Below the pieces are notes generated by a model that did not search any database, had not been told where the DNA came from, and saw only the letters and a list, made by a program, of their open reading frames with translations. DNA of 17,559 nt from JBDKJS01 sp039806065 (GTDB lineage Bacteria; Bacteroidota; Bacteroidia; AKYH767-A; 2013-40CM-41-45), in assembly GCA_039806065.1 (NCBI GenBank), contig JBDKJS010000209.1, positions 1 through 17,559 of the forward strand, given 5' to 3'. The stretch's first letter is position 1; every line of letters begins with the position of its first letter. A program made the translations under genes and the position numbers. Shown one piece after another: positions 7,454-15,140 of this stretch.

Positions 7454-7668
7454 CTTGTTTAATTCCTCCTTTTCCAAAAGCAAATGTTTAAAACACATCT
7501 ATTATAACGAGGGCTGCCATTTAATAGATCTAACAAAAAAAGCTCGAATCTTACATACCGAAACCATTACGGACAAATACATAACATTGGATTAAACATT
7601 CACCCAAGAATAGGTTCCAATGGCATAATATTGTTGAAAAGAGCCTATTTCTGAGCCAATTTTAGGCT
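7454..7668. other. Gene-free stretch upstream of the propeller protein gene
   Basis: Together with the terminator and mini-hairpins this completes a 318-base gap between genes. I see no open frame with coding character, no riboswitch landmarks and no tRNA. A weak promoter for the next gene may be present: TTG at 7634-7636, then 20 bases, then CAATTTTA (7657-7664). The second element matches TAnnTTTG at only about half of its fixed positions. Confidence 0.5.
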
Positions 7669-10335
7669 ATGAATTGGCTAGGAATAAGAGATCGATACTG
7701 GATTTTCATTGCTTTGCTGCTTTGTTTACCTCTAAATGGTGTTGCAGAAGCCCCTCCTCTTTTGCTCAATACTAAACTTATTGGAGGTAGCAATAGCGAT
7801 ATTTTAGTAAAACACCAAAGGTCAACCGACCATCAAACTTACTTGTTCGGTCATTCTGGATCAAGTAATGGTGACATCAGCCTATCATATGGAAATGTGG
7901 ATAGTTGGATTATTAAACTTGATTCTAATGATCAAATTGTATTTAATCAAAACTTTGGTGGGCCTTCCAACGATCTTATATCAGATGCGGTAATCCTAGC
8001 TGATGGTTCGGCCATTTGTGTGGGAACTACAGCTTCTAACAGTGGCATAATTACCAATAACCATGGCTATACTGATGTGTGGATATTCAAAATTGACCCT
8101 AGTGGAAACCTCCTTTGGTCTGAATGTTTTGGAGGAAGTGCCAATGAACAAGGTGTTAAAATCTTAATGAATCACCCTAATGAATTTTTCATTTGCGCAA
8201 ATACTTTTAGTACCAATGGGCAAGTGAGCGGACAACATGGGCAACAAGACATTTGGCTTTTTTCCATTAATGCCAGCGGACAGCTCAACTGGCAAAGTAC
8301 AATTGGTGGTTCAGGAATTGATTACTGCAATGACTTGGTTATCTTAGCCAACAGCCAACTACTAGTCACAGGAAGCACCGCCTCATCGGATGGTGATATT
8401 GGAACCAACTTGGGTGGATACGATGGCTTATTAGCATTTGTGAATAGTAGTGGAAGCTTGATTAAAACAGAAATATTTGGGGGATCGCACAATGAAAGTA
8501 TCAATGCGGTGATACAGAATCAAAATCTTGAATTACTGATGGCTGGTTATACCTATTCCTCAGATTTCAATATTTCAACCAACAATGGATTTAGTGATGG
8601 CTGGCTTTTAATTACGAATGAAAATGGCAACTTGATTTCAAGCAATACTTATGGAGGCAGTTATAGTGATCACTTTTATGATGTAACTTTGACTCCGAAT
8701 TTTGAAATAATTTGCTCCGGAAGTAGTATGAGCAGTGACTTAGATCTTCACTTCAATTATGGAAACGAAGATGGATGGGTTGTTAAATTTGACAATGACC
8801 TAAATATAAAATGGAGCCACACCTACGGAGGGTCTGCGGCAGATCGTATTCTATCATTAATGCTTAATGAGGACGAGAGTTTTAGCTTTGTAGGATACAG
8901 CAATTCAACATCAATAAGGGCACAAATTAGCCACGGTAGTACAGATGGCTGGTATGCAAATTTTGCTTGCGTTCAACCACAAGCCAACTTTTTCAATCTC
9001 TATGACACTATTTGCGCAACAGTTATATTACCCATTATACAACAATGCACTTCTGCAGCCATTTATCAATGGACTATAGATAATATTACCCAGTTACCGC
9101 TAGATACAATTTATTATTCTGATGCATCTAATAATACTAGTAATATAAATATCACGGCTGCCACTTGCCATTTTTACGACCATTATACTAAGCCAATAGT
9201 AGTAATTGAATCCCCTTCTGTATTAATCAACGCCAACAAAAGCGCTTTGTGCGGTAATACTGATGAAATTCAATTAAGCACAGTACAGGCTGAAAGTTAT
9301 TATTGGAACACCGGTGATAGCTCATCAGGGACAATAGTGAATCTACCCGGATTCTATCAAGTAACCGTTCGCAAATATGGTTGTGAATTGACCTCTCCTA
9401 TTTTTGAAATTGCTCAAAGACCATTACCTGAAATTAATATTGGAGCAGATACTACCATCTGTCAAGGTGGAGCTATATGGTTATGGGCGCCAGATAGCAT
9501 GGCTTCTTACCAATGGCAAGATGGTAATAATTATAATCTATATACTGCCACTGAAGCAGGCACATACCATGTAATGATTAATGATGGTTATTGTACTAAC
9601 TCAGATACAATCAACATTGCAACCAGGATATGTAATTTACCTGTAGCTAATTTTCAACTAGAGGCTAACAGCTATTGTGAAGCTACTACCATTTCAATTC
9701 AAAACATGAGTACCAATGCACTGCGCTATGAATGGTATTTAAACAATGACAGCTTACCAGTAACTACTGCACCAGATTTTAATTATGCAATTGCTCAAGC
9801 TGGCATATATGATATAACGCTAATGGCTATTAATAATGATGGAAGCCATGCCGCCATGCTTTTAAATGCCATAACTATCAACGCAATGCCCGCACAACCT
9901 ATTATTTCTTTTAACGGTAGCCTTCTTGAAACCAATCCACAAATGAATTACCAATGGTGGTTAGATGGCCAAATAATTCATGGAGCTACTAACGCTACCT
10001 ACTTGCCTCCCACTGCCGGCAATTATACAGTAAGTACGGCTTCAGTTGATGGTTGCACCGCAATGAGTATGCCCTACTACTTTACTTCAACTAGTGCATT
10101 AATGGCAAATGAATCCAGGGTTAGGATTTTCCCTAATCCTGCTAGCGATGTATTATACATAGCAAGCGAAGTTACACCATCCACGATCCGCATTTTTAAT
10201 TACTTGCTACAAGAGGTAGCTATTGAATCAAAAAGCAAAAGCATAAATTTAGCAGATCTTAATCCAGGCTTTTACTTTGTAGAGGTATGGTATGGAGAAA
10301 AAATGCACTCAGAAAAAATTCTAATTGTAATTTAA
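7669..10335 (+). CDS. T9SS-exported protein with seven propeller repeats and Ig-like modules
   Basis: The 888-residue protein has a hydrophobic signal sequence at about 10-26. Seven tandem repeats of about 58 residues follow from residue 37 to about 445. Each opens with a GG motif (LIGGSNSD, NFGGPSND, CFGGSANE, TIGGSGID, IFGGSHNE, TYGGSYSD, TYGGSAAD) and contains a G..DGW/DVWI..K.D..G element. Seven copies suggest one complete seven-bladed beta-propeller of the SBBP-like kind. Ig/PKD-like modules come next, including YYWNTGDSSSGTI, YQWQDGNNYN and NYQWWLDGQIIHGATNATY. The last 70 residues are a T9SS type A sorting domain (IFPNPASDVLYI, GFYFVEVWYGEKMHSEKILIV). No catalytic motif is seen, so binding or adhesion at the surface is the cautious inference. 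ATG 7669 gives a sensible signal peptide and is the first in frame. Confidence 0.88.
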   Translation: MNWLGIRDRYWIFIALLLCLPLNGVAEAPPLLLNTKLIGGSNSDILVKHQRSTDHQTYLFGHSGSSNGDISLSYGNVDSWIIKLDSNDQIVFNQNFGGPSNDLISDAVILADGSAICVGTTASNSGIITNNHGYTDVWIFKIDPSGNLLWSECFGGSANEQGVKILMNHPNEFFICANTFSTNGQVSGQHGQQDIWLFSINASGQLNWQSTIGGSGIDYCNDLVILANSQLLVTGSTASSDGDIGTNLGGYDGLLAFVNSSGSLIKTEIFGGSHNESINAVIQNQNLELLMAGYTYSSDFNISTNNGFSDGWLLITNENGNLISSNTYGGSYSDHFYDVTLTPNFEIICSGSSMSSDLDLHFNYGNEDGWVVKFDNDLNIKWSHTYGGSAADRILSLMLNEDESFSFVGYSNSTSIRAQISHGSTDGWYANFACVQPQANFFNLYDTICATVILPIIQQCTSAAIYQWTIDNITQLPLDTIYYSDASNNTSNINITAATCHFYDHYTKPIVVIESPSVLINANKSALCGNTDEIQLSTVQAESYYWNTGDSSSGTIVNLPGFYQVTVRKYGCELTSPIFEIAQRPLPEINIGADTTICQGGAIWLWAPDSMASYQWQDGNNYNLYTATEAGTYHVMINDGYCTNSDTINIATRICNLPVANFQLEANSYCEATTISIQNMSTNALRYEWYLNNDSLPVTTAPDFNYAIAQAGIYDITLMAINNDGSHAAMLLNAITINAMPAQPIISFNGSLLETNPQMNYQWWLDGQIIHGATNATYLPPTAGNYTVSTASVDGCTAMSMPYYFTSTSALMANESRVRIFPNPASDVLYIASEVTPSTIRIFNYLLQEVAIESKSKSINLADLNPGFYFVEVWYGEKMHSEKILIVI

Positions 10336-10354
10336 TCCTTTTTTACCACCTTTG
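10324..10354 (+). promoter_or_regulatory. Possible promoter of rpe
   Basis: ATTG (10324-10327) and CACCTTTG (10347-10354) are separated by 19 bases and resemble the -33 and TAnnTTTG -7 boxes, with the TA replaced by CA. The predicted start of transcription is near 10360, ahead of the ATG at 10376. Confidence 0.4.
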
Positions 10355-10375
10355 GTGCTTCAAACCCTAAGTAAT

Positions 10376-11023
10376 ATGCACCTAATTGCCCCATCCATTC
10401 TTTCAGCTGATTTTGGAAACTTAGAAGCTGAAATTAAAATGATCAATAACAGTAATGCTGATTGGTTTCATGTGGATGTGATGGATGGCGTGTTTGTTCC
10501 AAACATCTCTTTTGGATTTCCTATTATGAAAGTTCTAAAAAATCACGCCACTAAACCTTTAGACGTTCATCTAATGATTGTAGAACCTGATAGATATATA
10601 AAAAATTTTGCAGTAGCTGGTGCCAGTACATTAACCGTACATTATGAGGCATGCACACATTTACACAGAACTTTACAAGCGATAAAAAATGAAGGGATGC
10701 ATGCAGGTGTGGCGCTTAACCCTCACACGCCTGTTAATGTGCTTGAAGATATACTGCATGATATTGATCTGGTTTGTATAATGAGTGTAAATCCAGGCTT
10801 TGGAGGTCAACATTTTATTGAACACACCTTACAGAAGGTAGCCAACCTAAATAACATGATTAAAAAACAGCAACTCGCCACCAAAATTGAAATAGATGGC
10901 GGGGTAACACTTCAAAATTATAAAGCCTTAATAGCTGCCGGTGCTACCGTTTTAGTAGCAGGAAATACTGTGTTTGCTAGTCCTGACCCTAAAAACACGA
11001 TCGAACAATTGAAGAATATTTAA
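10376..11023 (+). CDS. rpe: Ribulose-phosphate 3-epimerase
   Basis: This cytoplasmic TIM-barrel enzyme interconverts D-ribulose 5-phosphate and D-xylulose 5-phosphate in the pentose phosphate pathway. The 215-residue protein is normal length and shows all family landmarks: HLIAPSILSADFGNL (2-16), HVDVMDGVFVPNISFG (32-47), DVHLMI (63-68), MSVNPGFGGQHFI (136-148) and IEIDGGV (171-177). The expected metal-binding and catalytic residues are His32, Asp34, His65 and Asp174. The frame extends eight codons upstream to a TTG at 10352, but homologues begin just before LIAPSILSADF, so ATG 10376 is preferred. The gene is convergent with the minus-strand dehydrogenase; its stop lies inside the shared TTAA at 11020-11023, and no terminator hairpin is seen. 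Confidence 0.96.
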   Translation: MHLIAPSILSADFGNLEAEIKMINNSNADWFHVDVMDGVFVPNISFGFPIMKVLKNHATKPLDVHLMIVEPDRYIKNFAVAGASTLTVHYEACTHLHRTLQAIKNEGMHAGVALNPHTPVNVLEDILHDIDLVCIMSVNPGFGGQHFIEHTLQKVANLNNMIKKQQLATKIEIDGGVTLQNYKALIAAGATVLVAGNTVFASPDPKNTIEQLKNI

Positions 11024-12240
11024 CTCATTGCTCCATTTAAATAATCAGTTAAGTATGCAAATCTCTGACATAGCTGACCATTCTTAGTAATGCTAGCCCT
11101 TTCGATTAAATGATCTTGATCGCCATTGATTAAACTTGGCATCACACGCTCTATCAAGTGTTTACCAAACCCGTCAGAAGCATCGCGAGGCAATTCACAA
11201 GGTAAATTATCAATGCTCATAACTGTGATTGCTTGCTTATCAAACGGATCGGTGGTTTCAGATGCTGTGAGCGGATTGTATCCGTAAAATTTGTTATCGA
11301 TTGTAGTGGCTTTAGTGGTAGATGGAATGCTACCATTAATGTCGCAGGTTACATCAGCAATAACACTTATTCTGAAGTCAGGATCCTTCATTCTATCTTT
11401 TGAAAACAAAATATCAGCTCTCGGATCCCAATAAGTACAATGGATCAACAAATCAGTATGTGCAGCAAAGCTATTGCTATCGGAAAAAATACAACGATAG
11501 CCCCCAGGCTCATGATGAAAATCATAGCTACTGAAAGCATTGCTATCTTTAGCTTGGTAATAATGTTCACTATGAAGTTGAACATATACTGCTTCTCTAA
11601 AAGTGTAATTTAAAAATTCATAAGGAGTCACCTTCCTGACATTCATTGCACCCATTGTTTCACAAGCACCATTAGCCACTCTCCCTCCTCCCGTAACTAC
11701 AATTTTAATATTGGGCAAATTCACTTCGTCTAACCTACTATATAATTCCTTTTTATCTTTACAGAGCTCGGCAGGTTTTAAATCAAATAAGCCATACTTT
11801 TTGCCGTATCCCATCAATCCATTATATGCCCCCACAATTCCTGCATACCTTCCAAAGCCTATTACGCGATTACCATGTTGATCAACTAAACACTCATAGT
11901 CCACCATTTGTATTTTGCTATCTACAAGTGCCTTTAGCAACAACTGATTGTGCATTTGCTTTTTTATCGTATGGGAAAAGAAAAAATAAATTTTGCCTTC
12001 TATTAACAACTCCTTTGGCACTTCCTTTACGCCCATTATAATATCACAATCAGCTAAATTTTCTTGCAAGGTGATTCCATTGGCATCATATTCAGAATCT
12101 GAATAACTGCGCCAGTTTGATGGCTGTACAACCAATTGTAAATTTTTATACTCTTTTAACAACTGTGCACATTGCTCTGGTGTGAATGGCACACGCCTAT
12201 CGTGAGGCACTTTCTCCTCCCTTAGTATTCCTATCTTCAT
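11020..12240 (-). CDS. Lysine-ketoglutarate reductase/saccharopine dehydrogenase-like NAD(P) enzyme
   Basis: The 406-residue cytoplasmic protein belongs to the alanine dehydrogenase/transhydrogenase N-domain superfamily. It most resembles the lysine-ketoglutarate reductase half of eukaryotic LKR/SDH and fungal-type saccharopine dehydrogenases. The N-terminal IGILREEKVPHDRRVPFTPE (3-22), IYFFFSHTIKKQ (84-95), and QMVDYECLVD..GNRVIGFGRYAGIVG (111-137) are close to that group. A dinucleotide-binding loop VVTGGGRVANG lies at 181-191. The likely reaction is NAD(P)-linked making or breaking of saccharopine from lysine and 2-oxoglutarate, though the direction and cofactor cannot be read. The ATG at 12240 is the obvious start. 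No partner for lysine breakdown is adjacent. Alanine dehydrogenase is less likely given the FFSHT and VDYE motifs. Confidence 0.75.
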   Translation of the reverse strand: MKIGILREEKVPHDRRVPFTPEQCAQLLKEYKNLQLVVQPSNWRSYSDSEYDANGITLQENLADCDIIMGVKEVPKELLIEGKIYFFFSHTIKKQMHNQLLLKALVDSKIQMVDYECLVDQHGNRVIGFGRYAGIVGAYNGLMGYGKKYGLFDLKPAELCKDKKELYSRLDEVNLPNIKIVVTGGGRVANGACETMGAMNVRKVTPYEFLNYTFREAVYVQLHSEHYYQAKDSNAFSSYDFHHEPGGYRCIFSDSNSFAAHTDLLIHCTYWDPRADILFSKDRMKDPDFRISVIADVTCDINGSIPSTTKATTIDNKFYGYNPLTASETTDPFDKQAITVMSIDNLPCELPRDASDGFGKHLIERVMPSLINGDQDHLIERASITKNGQLCQRFAYLTDYLNGAMS

Positions 12241-12378
12241 ATGCTATTTTGAATGCGCGAAGATAGACTCTTTTCTATTAATGATGAATTTCAAATGTGT
12301 GGTTCACCCTTTGCATTTATCATTCTATTTCATAAAAATAGCCTAAAATATTACCAAATCACAATGAAATAATAGTAA

Positions 12379-12395
12379 AATGCCATCTTGGCATT
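12379..12395. promoter_or_regulatory. Perfect 17-bp palindrome, possible operator
   Basis: AATGCCA (12379-12385), spacer TCT, TGGCATT (12389-12395) form a perfect inverted repeat. Its right arm overlaps the -33 element of the metalloprotease promoter. No T tract follows, so it does not look like a terminator. A dimeric regulator binding here would block RNA polymerase. The regulator is unknown. Confidence 0.45.
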
Positions 12396-12425
12396 GACAT
12401 CTGAGTAGTTTTACCATTACATTTA
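12393..12425 (+). promoter_or_regulatory. Promoter of the M43 metalloprotease gene
   Basis: ATTG (12393-12396) and TACATTTA (12418-12425) are separated by 21 bases and match the Bacteroidota -33 and -7 boxes with one mismatch in the latter. The start of transcription would fall near 12430, leaving a leader of about 23 A-rich bases before ATG 12453. Confidence 0.55.
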
Positions 12426-12452
12426 GCATCTTCATTTAAACCAAAAAGAAAT

Positions 12453-14384
12453 ATGAAAAAAAACCTACTAACACTTGCCATGGCTGCGATTACATGGATG
12501 AGTGCATCTGCTACAAATAGAAATTGTGCTACTGTAGATAATCAAAACCGTTTGATTCAAGAAGATCCTACACTTGAACAGCGGCAACTAGACATTGAGC
12601 AGCATACCAATAGCTTTATTACTAATAAACAAAAAGGAACCAACCAAATCCAAAGTGTAATTACTATACCTGTAGTATTTCATGTGCTGTACAATACTAC
12701 AGCACAAAACATTTCAGATGCCCTAATCAATGCACAACTTGCACAGCTTAATGCAGATTATGCCAAACTCAATTCTGACGCTGCAAATGTTCCTTCAGCT
12801 TTCAGCAGTTTGGCGGCTAACACTGGCATTCAATTTTGTAAGGCCCAACGTGACCCAAGTGGAAATGCCACAACAGGTATAATTAGAAAATCTACTACAG
12901 TTAGTTCATTTTCAACCAATGATAATATGAAGAGAAATGCCAATGGAGGCAGTGATGCTTGGCCCGCATCTGCTTATTTAAATGTTTGGGTATGCAATAT
13001 GAGTGGTGGAATTTTAGGCTATGCTCAGTTTCCTGGTGGTGCTGCAGCAACTGATGGTGTGGTACTACACTATACCTCGGTTGGCAGCTTAACCACTTTT
13101 AATAGTGCTGGTGCTCCTTACAACAAAGGAAGAACAGCCACACATGAAGTTGGTCATTGGTTAAATTTATTCCATATCTGGGGTGACGATGGAACATCCT
13201 GTACAGGCTCTGATAATGTGAGCGATACACCTAACCAAGCTGATGAGCACTATGGTTGTCCAACCTTTCCTCAGGTATCATGCAGCAACGGCCCTAATGG
13301 AGACATGTTTATGAATTATATGGATTATACAGATGATGCATGTATGAATATGTTTACTACCGGCCAGTCTAACAGAATGAATGCTTTATTTAGCACAGGC
13401 GGTAGCAGAGCATCGCTAAGCACTTCGCAAGGTTGTACACCGCCTACTGGTGGTGGCTCATGCGGAACGCCCACATCACTCTCTGCTAGTTCAATTACCA
13501 CTTCTAGTGCTACACTTTCATGGGCAGCAGTGGCTGGAGCAACCAGTTATAATCTTGGATACAAACTTGGTTCAGCATCCACCTACACTACTGTGAGTGT
13601 TGCTGGTACTTCTTACGCTCTTTCTGGACTAACTGCCAACACTACTTACAACTATCAGGTGCAAGCAGTATGTAGCACCACAGGTACCTATAGCCCAGTG
13701 AGTTCTTTCACCACTTCAACTACCGGCACAACATGTAATGACACTTATGAGAGCAACAACACTAGTAGCACTGCAAAAGTGATTAGTGTGAACTCAACCA
13801 TTAGCGCTACTATAGGAACTGCAACAGATGTAGATTGGTATAGGTTCACTACCGTTAGTCCCAATACCAGAGTAAGATTGACCCTGGCCAACCTACCATT
13901 TGATTATGACATTACACTTTACAATTCAAGTTTAACCTCTCTTCGTACCGGAACAAATGGTGGCACTACTAGCGAAGTGCTTACCTATAATACCTCTACT
14001 GCTCGAACTTACTACGTAAGAGTTTATGGTTACAATGGTGCATTCAGTGCTAGCTCTTGTTATAGTCTTAATGTAGCTGTTCAAAGCACCAATTTTAGAG
14101 AGGCTGCCGAAATGCAGATTGAAGAAGTAAATAATTTAGAATTAAATATGTATCCAAACCCAGCTTCTAATCAAGTAACTTTTGACATATTTAGCAAGAT
14201 GAATGCAAATGTTGCCATTACCATGGTTGATTTCTTAGGTAGAAGTATAAAAAATGAATCTCTACAATGTACAGAGGGGATTAACAAAATGACATTGCCA
14301 TTGAACGACATCCAAGCAGGAATATATTTCATAACAATAAACAGCGGCAACGAACTTATTACACAAAAATTAATAGTAGAATAA
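12453..14384 (+). CDS. Secreted M43 (pappalysin/cytophagalysin-like) zinc metalloprotease with T9SS tail
   Basis: The 643-residue exported protease has a signal peptide at 1-20 (MKKNLLTLAMAAITWMSASA). A propeptide-like stretch runs to about 65, and the catalytic domain covers about 70-315. The zinc site HEVGHWLNLFH (231-241) gives His231, Glu232, His235 and His241 of the HExxHxxGxxH-type metzincin pattern, with Asn at the usual Gly position. A Met-turn MNYMDY lies at 287-292. Cysteine-rich surroundings (SCTGSDNVSDTPNQ, YGCPTFPQVSC) are typical of M43. An Fn3 domain follows (about 333-412), then a prepeptidase C-terminal (PPC) domain (about 425-540, TDVDWYRF), then a T9SS type A domain (about 565-643, MYPNPASNQVTF). 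It probably digests proteins outside the cell. The gene is monocistronic, between its own promoter and a shared terminator. Confidence 0.93.
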   Translation: MKKNLLTLAMAAITWMSASATNRNCATVDNQNRLIQEDPTLEQRQLDIEQHTNSFITNKQKGTNQIQSVITIPVVFHVLYNTTAQNISDALINAQLAQLNADYAKLNSDAANVPSAFSSLAANTGIQFCKAQRDPSGNATTGIIRKSTTVSSFSTNDNMKRNANGGSDAWPASAYLNVWVCNMSGGILGYAQFPGGAAATDGVVLHYTSVGSLTTFNSAGAPYNKGRTATHEVGHWLNLFHIWGDDGTSCTGSDNVSDTPNQADEHYGCPTFPQVSCSNGPNGDMFMNYMDYTDDACMNMFTTGQSNRMNALFSTGGSRASLSTSQGCTPPTGGGSCGTPTSLSASSITTSSATLSWAAVAGATSYNLGYKLGSASTYTTVSVAGTSYALSGLTANTTYNYQVQAVCSTTGTYSPVSSFTTSTTGTTCNDTYESNNTSSTAKVISVNSTISATIGTATDVDWYRFTTVSPNTRVRLTLANLPFDYDITLYNSSLTSLRTGTNGGTTSEVLTYNTSTARTYYVRVYGYNGAFSASSCYSLNVAVQSTNFREAAEMQIEEVNNLELNMYPNPASNQVTFDIFSKMNANVAITMVDFLGRSIKNESLQCTEGINKMTLPLNDIQAGIYFITINSGNELITQKLIVE

Positions 14385-14406
14385 TTTAGTTATTACTACA
14401 ATTAAA

Positions 14407-14435
14407 GGGAGGTTGTAATACAGCCTCCCATTTTT
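14407..14435. terminator. Terminator between the convergent protease and DsbA-like genes
   Basis: GGGAGG (14407-14412) pairs with CCTCCC (14424-14429), and TGT/ACA pairing extends into the loop. The plus strand runs into a five-T tract (14431-14435). On the minus strand the hairpin is followed by the weaker CCCTTTAATT. It lies 22 bases after the protease stop and directly after the stop of the minus-strand gene, so it can serve both, with best strength on the plus strand. Confidence 0.85.
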
Positions 14436-15078
14436 ATTTTCCCAATACTGATTCTATGTTGTAAGACACAGTATTAAAATCATTATAACCCTTTGCAATA
14501 GAATAGTATTTTGCTCCATAGGAAAGAATTATTGCTGGGTAGCCAGTTATACCAAATTGATGAGCATGCGCAAAATCTGCTTGAGCAGCATCTTGATATT
14601 TTTTACTTTCCATCATGGTTTTAAAATCGGCAGGATTAAATTTCAAATAAGGTGCATGGCTTAGCATGTAATCTACATCGTCAGTCGATCTACCTTCAAC
14701 ATAAATCATTTGATGTAACATGGAAGCAAATTGAAAACTATAAGCTGGTGCTACTTCCTTCACAATACAAAGAGCGGTTGCCGGTGGCATGCTATCTAAA
14801 ACTATTGATTCCCCATTCAGCATTTTTCGAATAAATGGTTCACCAAACTTAACGCCACATGTTTTTTCTACTTGCAAATAAGCACTTTTAATATAGGGTG
14901 CAACTACGCTTAATTCTCCTACTTGATTTCCAACTCTTAATCCACCTGAATAAATTTCAAAATCAAATAATTGATCGTATTTTTTCTTCAACTCATTTAT
15001 CACTGGACTAAATCCGAAACACCACCCACACAGGGCATCATAGAAGTAAATTAATACCGGTCTTGAAGTTGTATTCAT
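14434..15078 (-). CDS. DsbA/FrnE-like thioredoxin-fold protein
   Basis: The 214-residue protein has no signal peptide and so probably acts in the cytoplasm. It shows the DsbA-type thioredoxin fold: strand PVLIYFYDALCGWCFGFSP with redox motif C17-G-W-C20, a helical insertion (about 60-170), and the cis-proline loop GITGYPAI (176-183, Pro181). The motif and length are close to the FrnE-like/2-hydroxychromene-2-carboxylate isomerase-related DsbA subfamily, whose members act as thiol oxidoreductases, sometimes in stress defence. The substrate is unknown. The start at 15078 is preceded by an exact -7 box (TATCTTTG on the minus strand) ending four bases before the ATG, which implies a nearly leaderless message. 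It diverges from a TonB receptor gene across a 62-base gap. Confidence 0.85.
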   Translation of the reverse strand: MNTTSRPVLIYFYDALCGWCFGFSPVINELKKKYDQLFDFEIYSGGLRVGNQVGELSVVAPYIKSAYLQVEKTCGVKFGEPFIRKMLNGESIVLDSMPPATALCIVKEVAPAYSFQFASMLHQMIYVEGRSTDDVDYMLSHAPYLKFNPADFKTMMESKKYQDAAQADFAHAHQFGITGYPAIILSYGAKYYSIAKGYNDFNTVSYNIESVLGK

Positions 15079-15082
15079 CCTA

Positions 15083-15118
15083 CAAAGATACCAACCATAT
15101 TAACACTTGATACTCAAA
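15083..15118 (-). promoter_or_regulatory. Promoter of the DsbA-like gene
   Basis: On the minus strand the -7 box TATCTTTG (15090 down to 15083) is an exact TAnnTTTG match. TTTG (15118 down to 15115) could be the -33 element, though the 24-base spacing is slightly long. The element ends four bases before the ATG at 15078. Confidence 0.6.
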
Positions 15119-15135
15119 TTAAAAAAGTATATTTG
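15106..15135 (+). promoter_or_regulatory. Promoter of the TonB receptor gene
   Basis: CTTG (15106-15109) and TATATTTG (15128-15135, exact TAnnTTTG) are separated by 18 bases. The ATG at 15141 follows after five bases, so the message is probably leaderless or nearly so. The region interleaves with the divergent promoter of the DsbA-like gene. Confidence 0.7.
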
Positions 15136-15140
15136 CCCAT

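Noticed and set aside
10352..10375. N-terminal extension of rpe from TTG
   Set aside because: Rpe proteins begin just before the LIAPSILSADF motif; the eight extra residues have no family match and include part of the probable promoter.
12381..12393. TGCCA-TCT-TGGCA as a terminator of the minus-strand gene or an attenuator
   Set aside because: It lies in the divergent 5' region with no T tract on either side, so an operator is a better reading.
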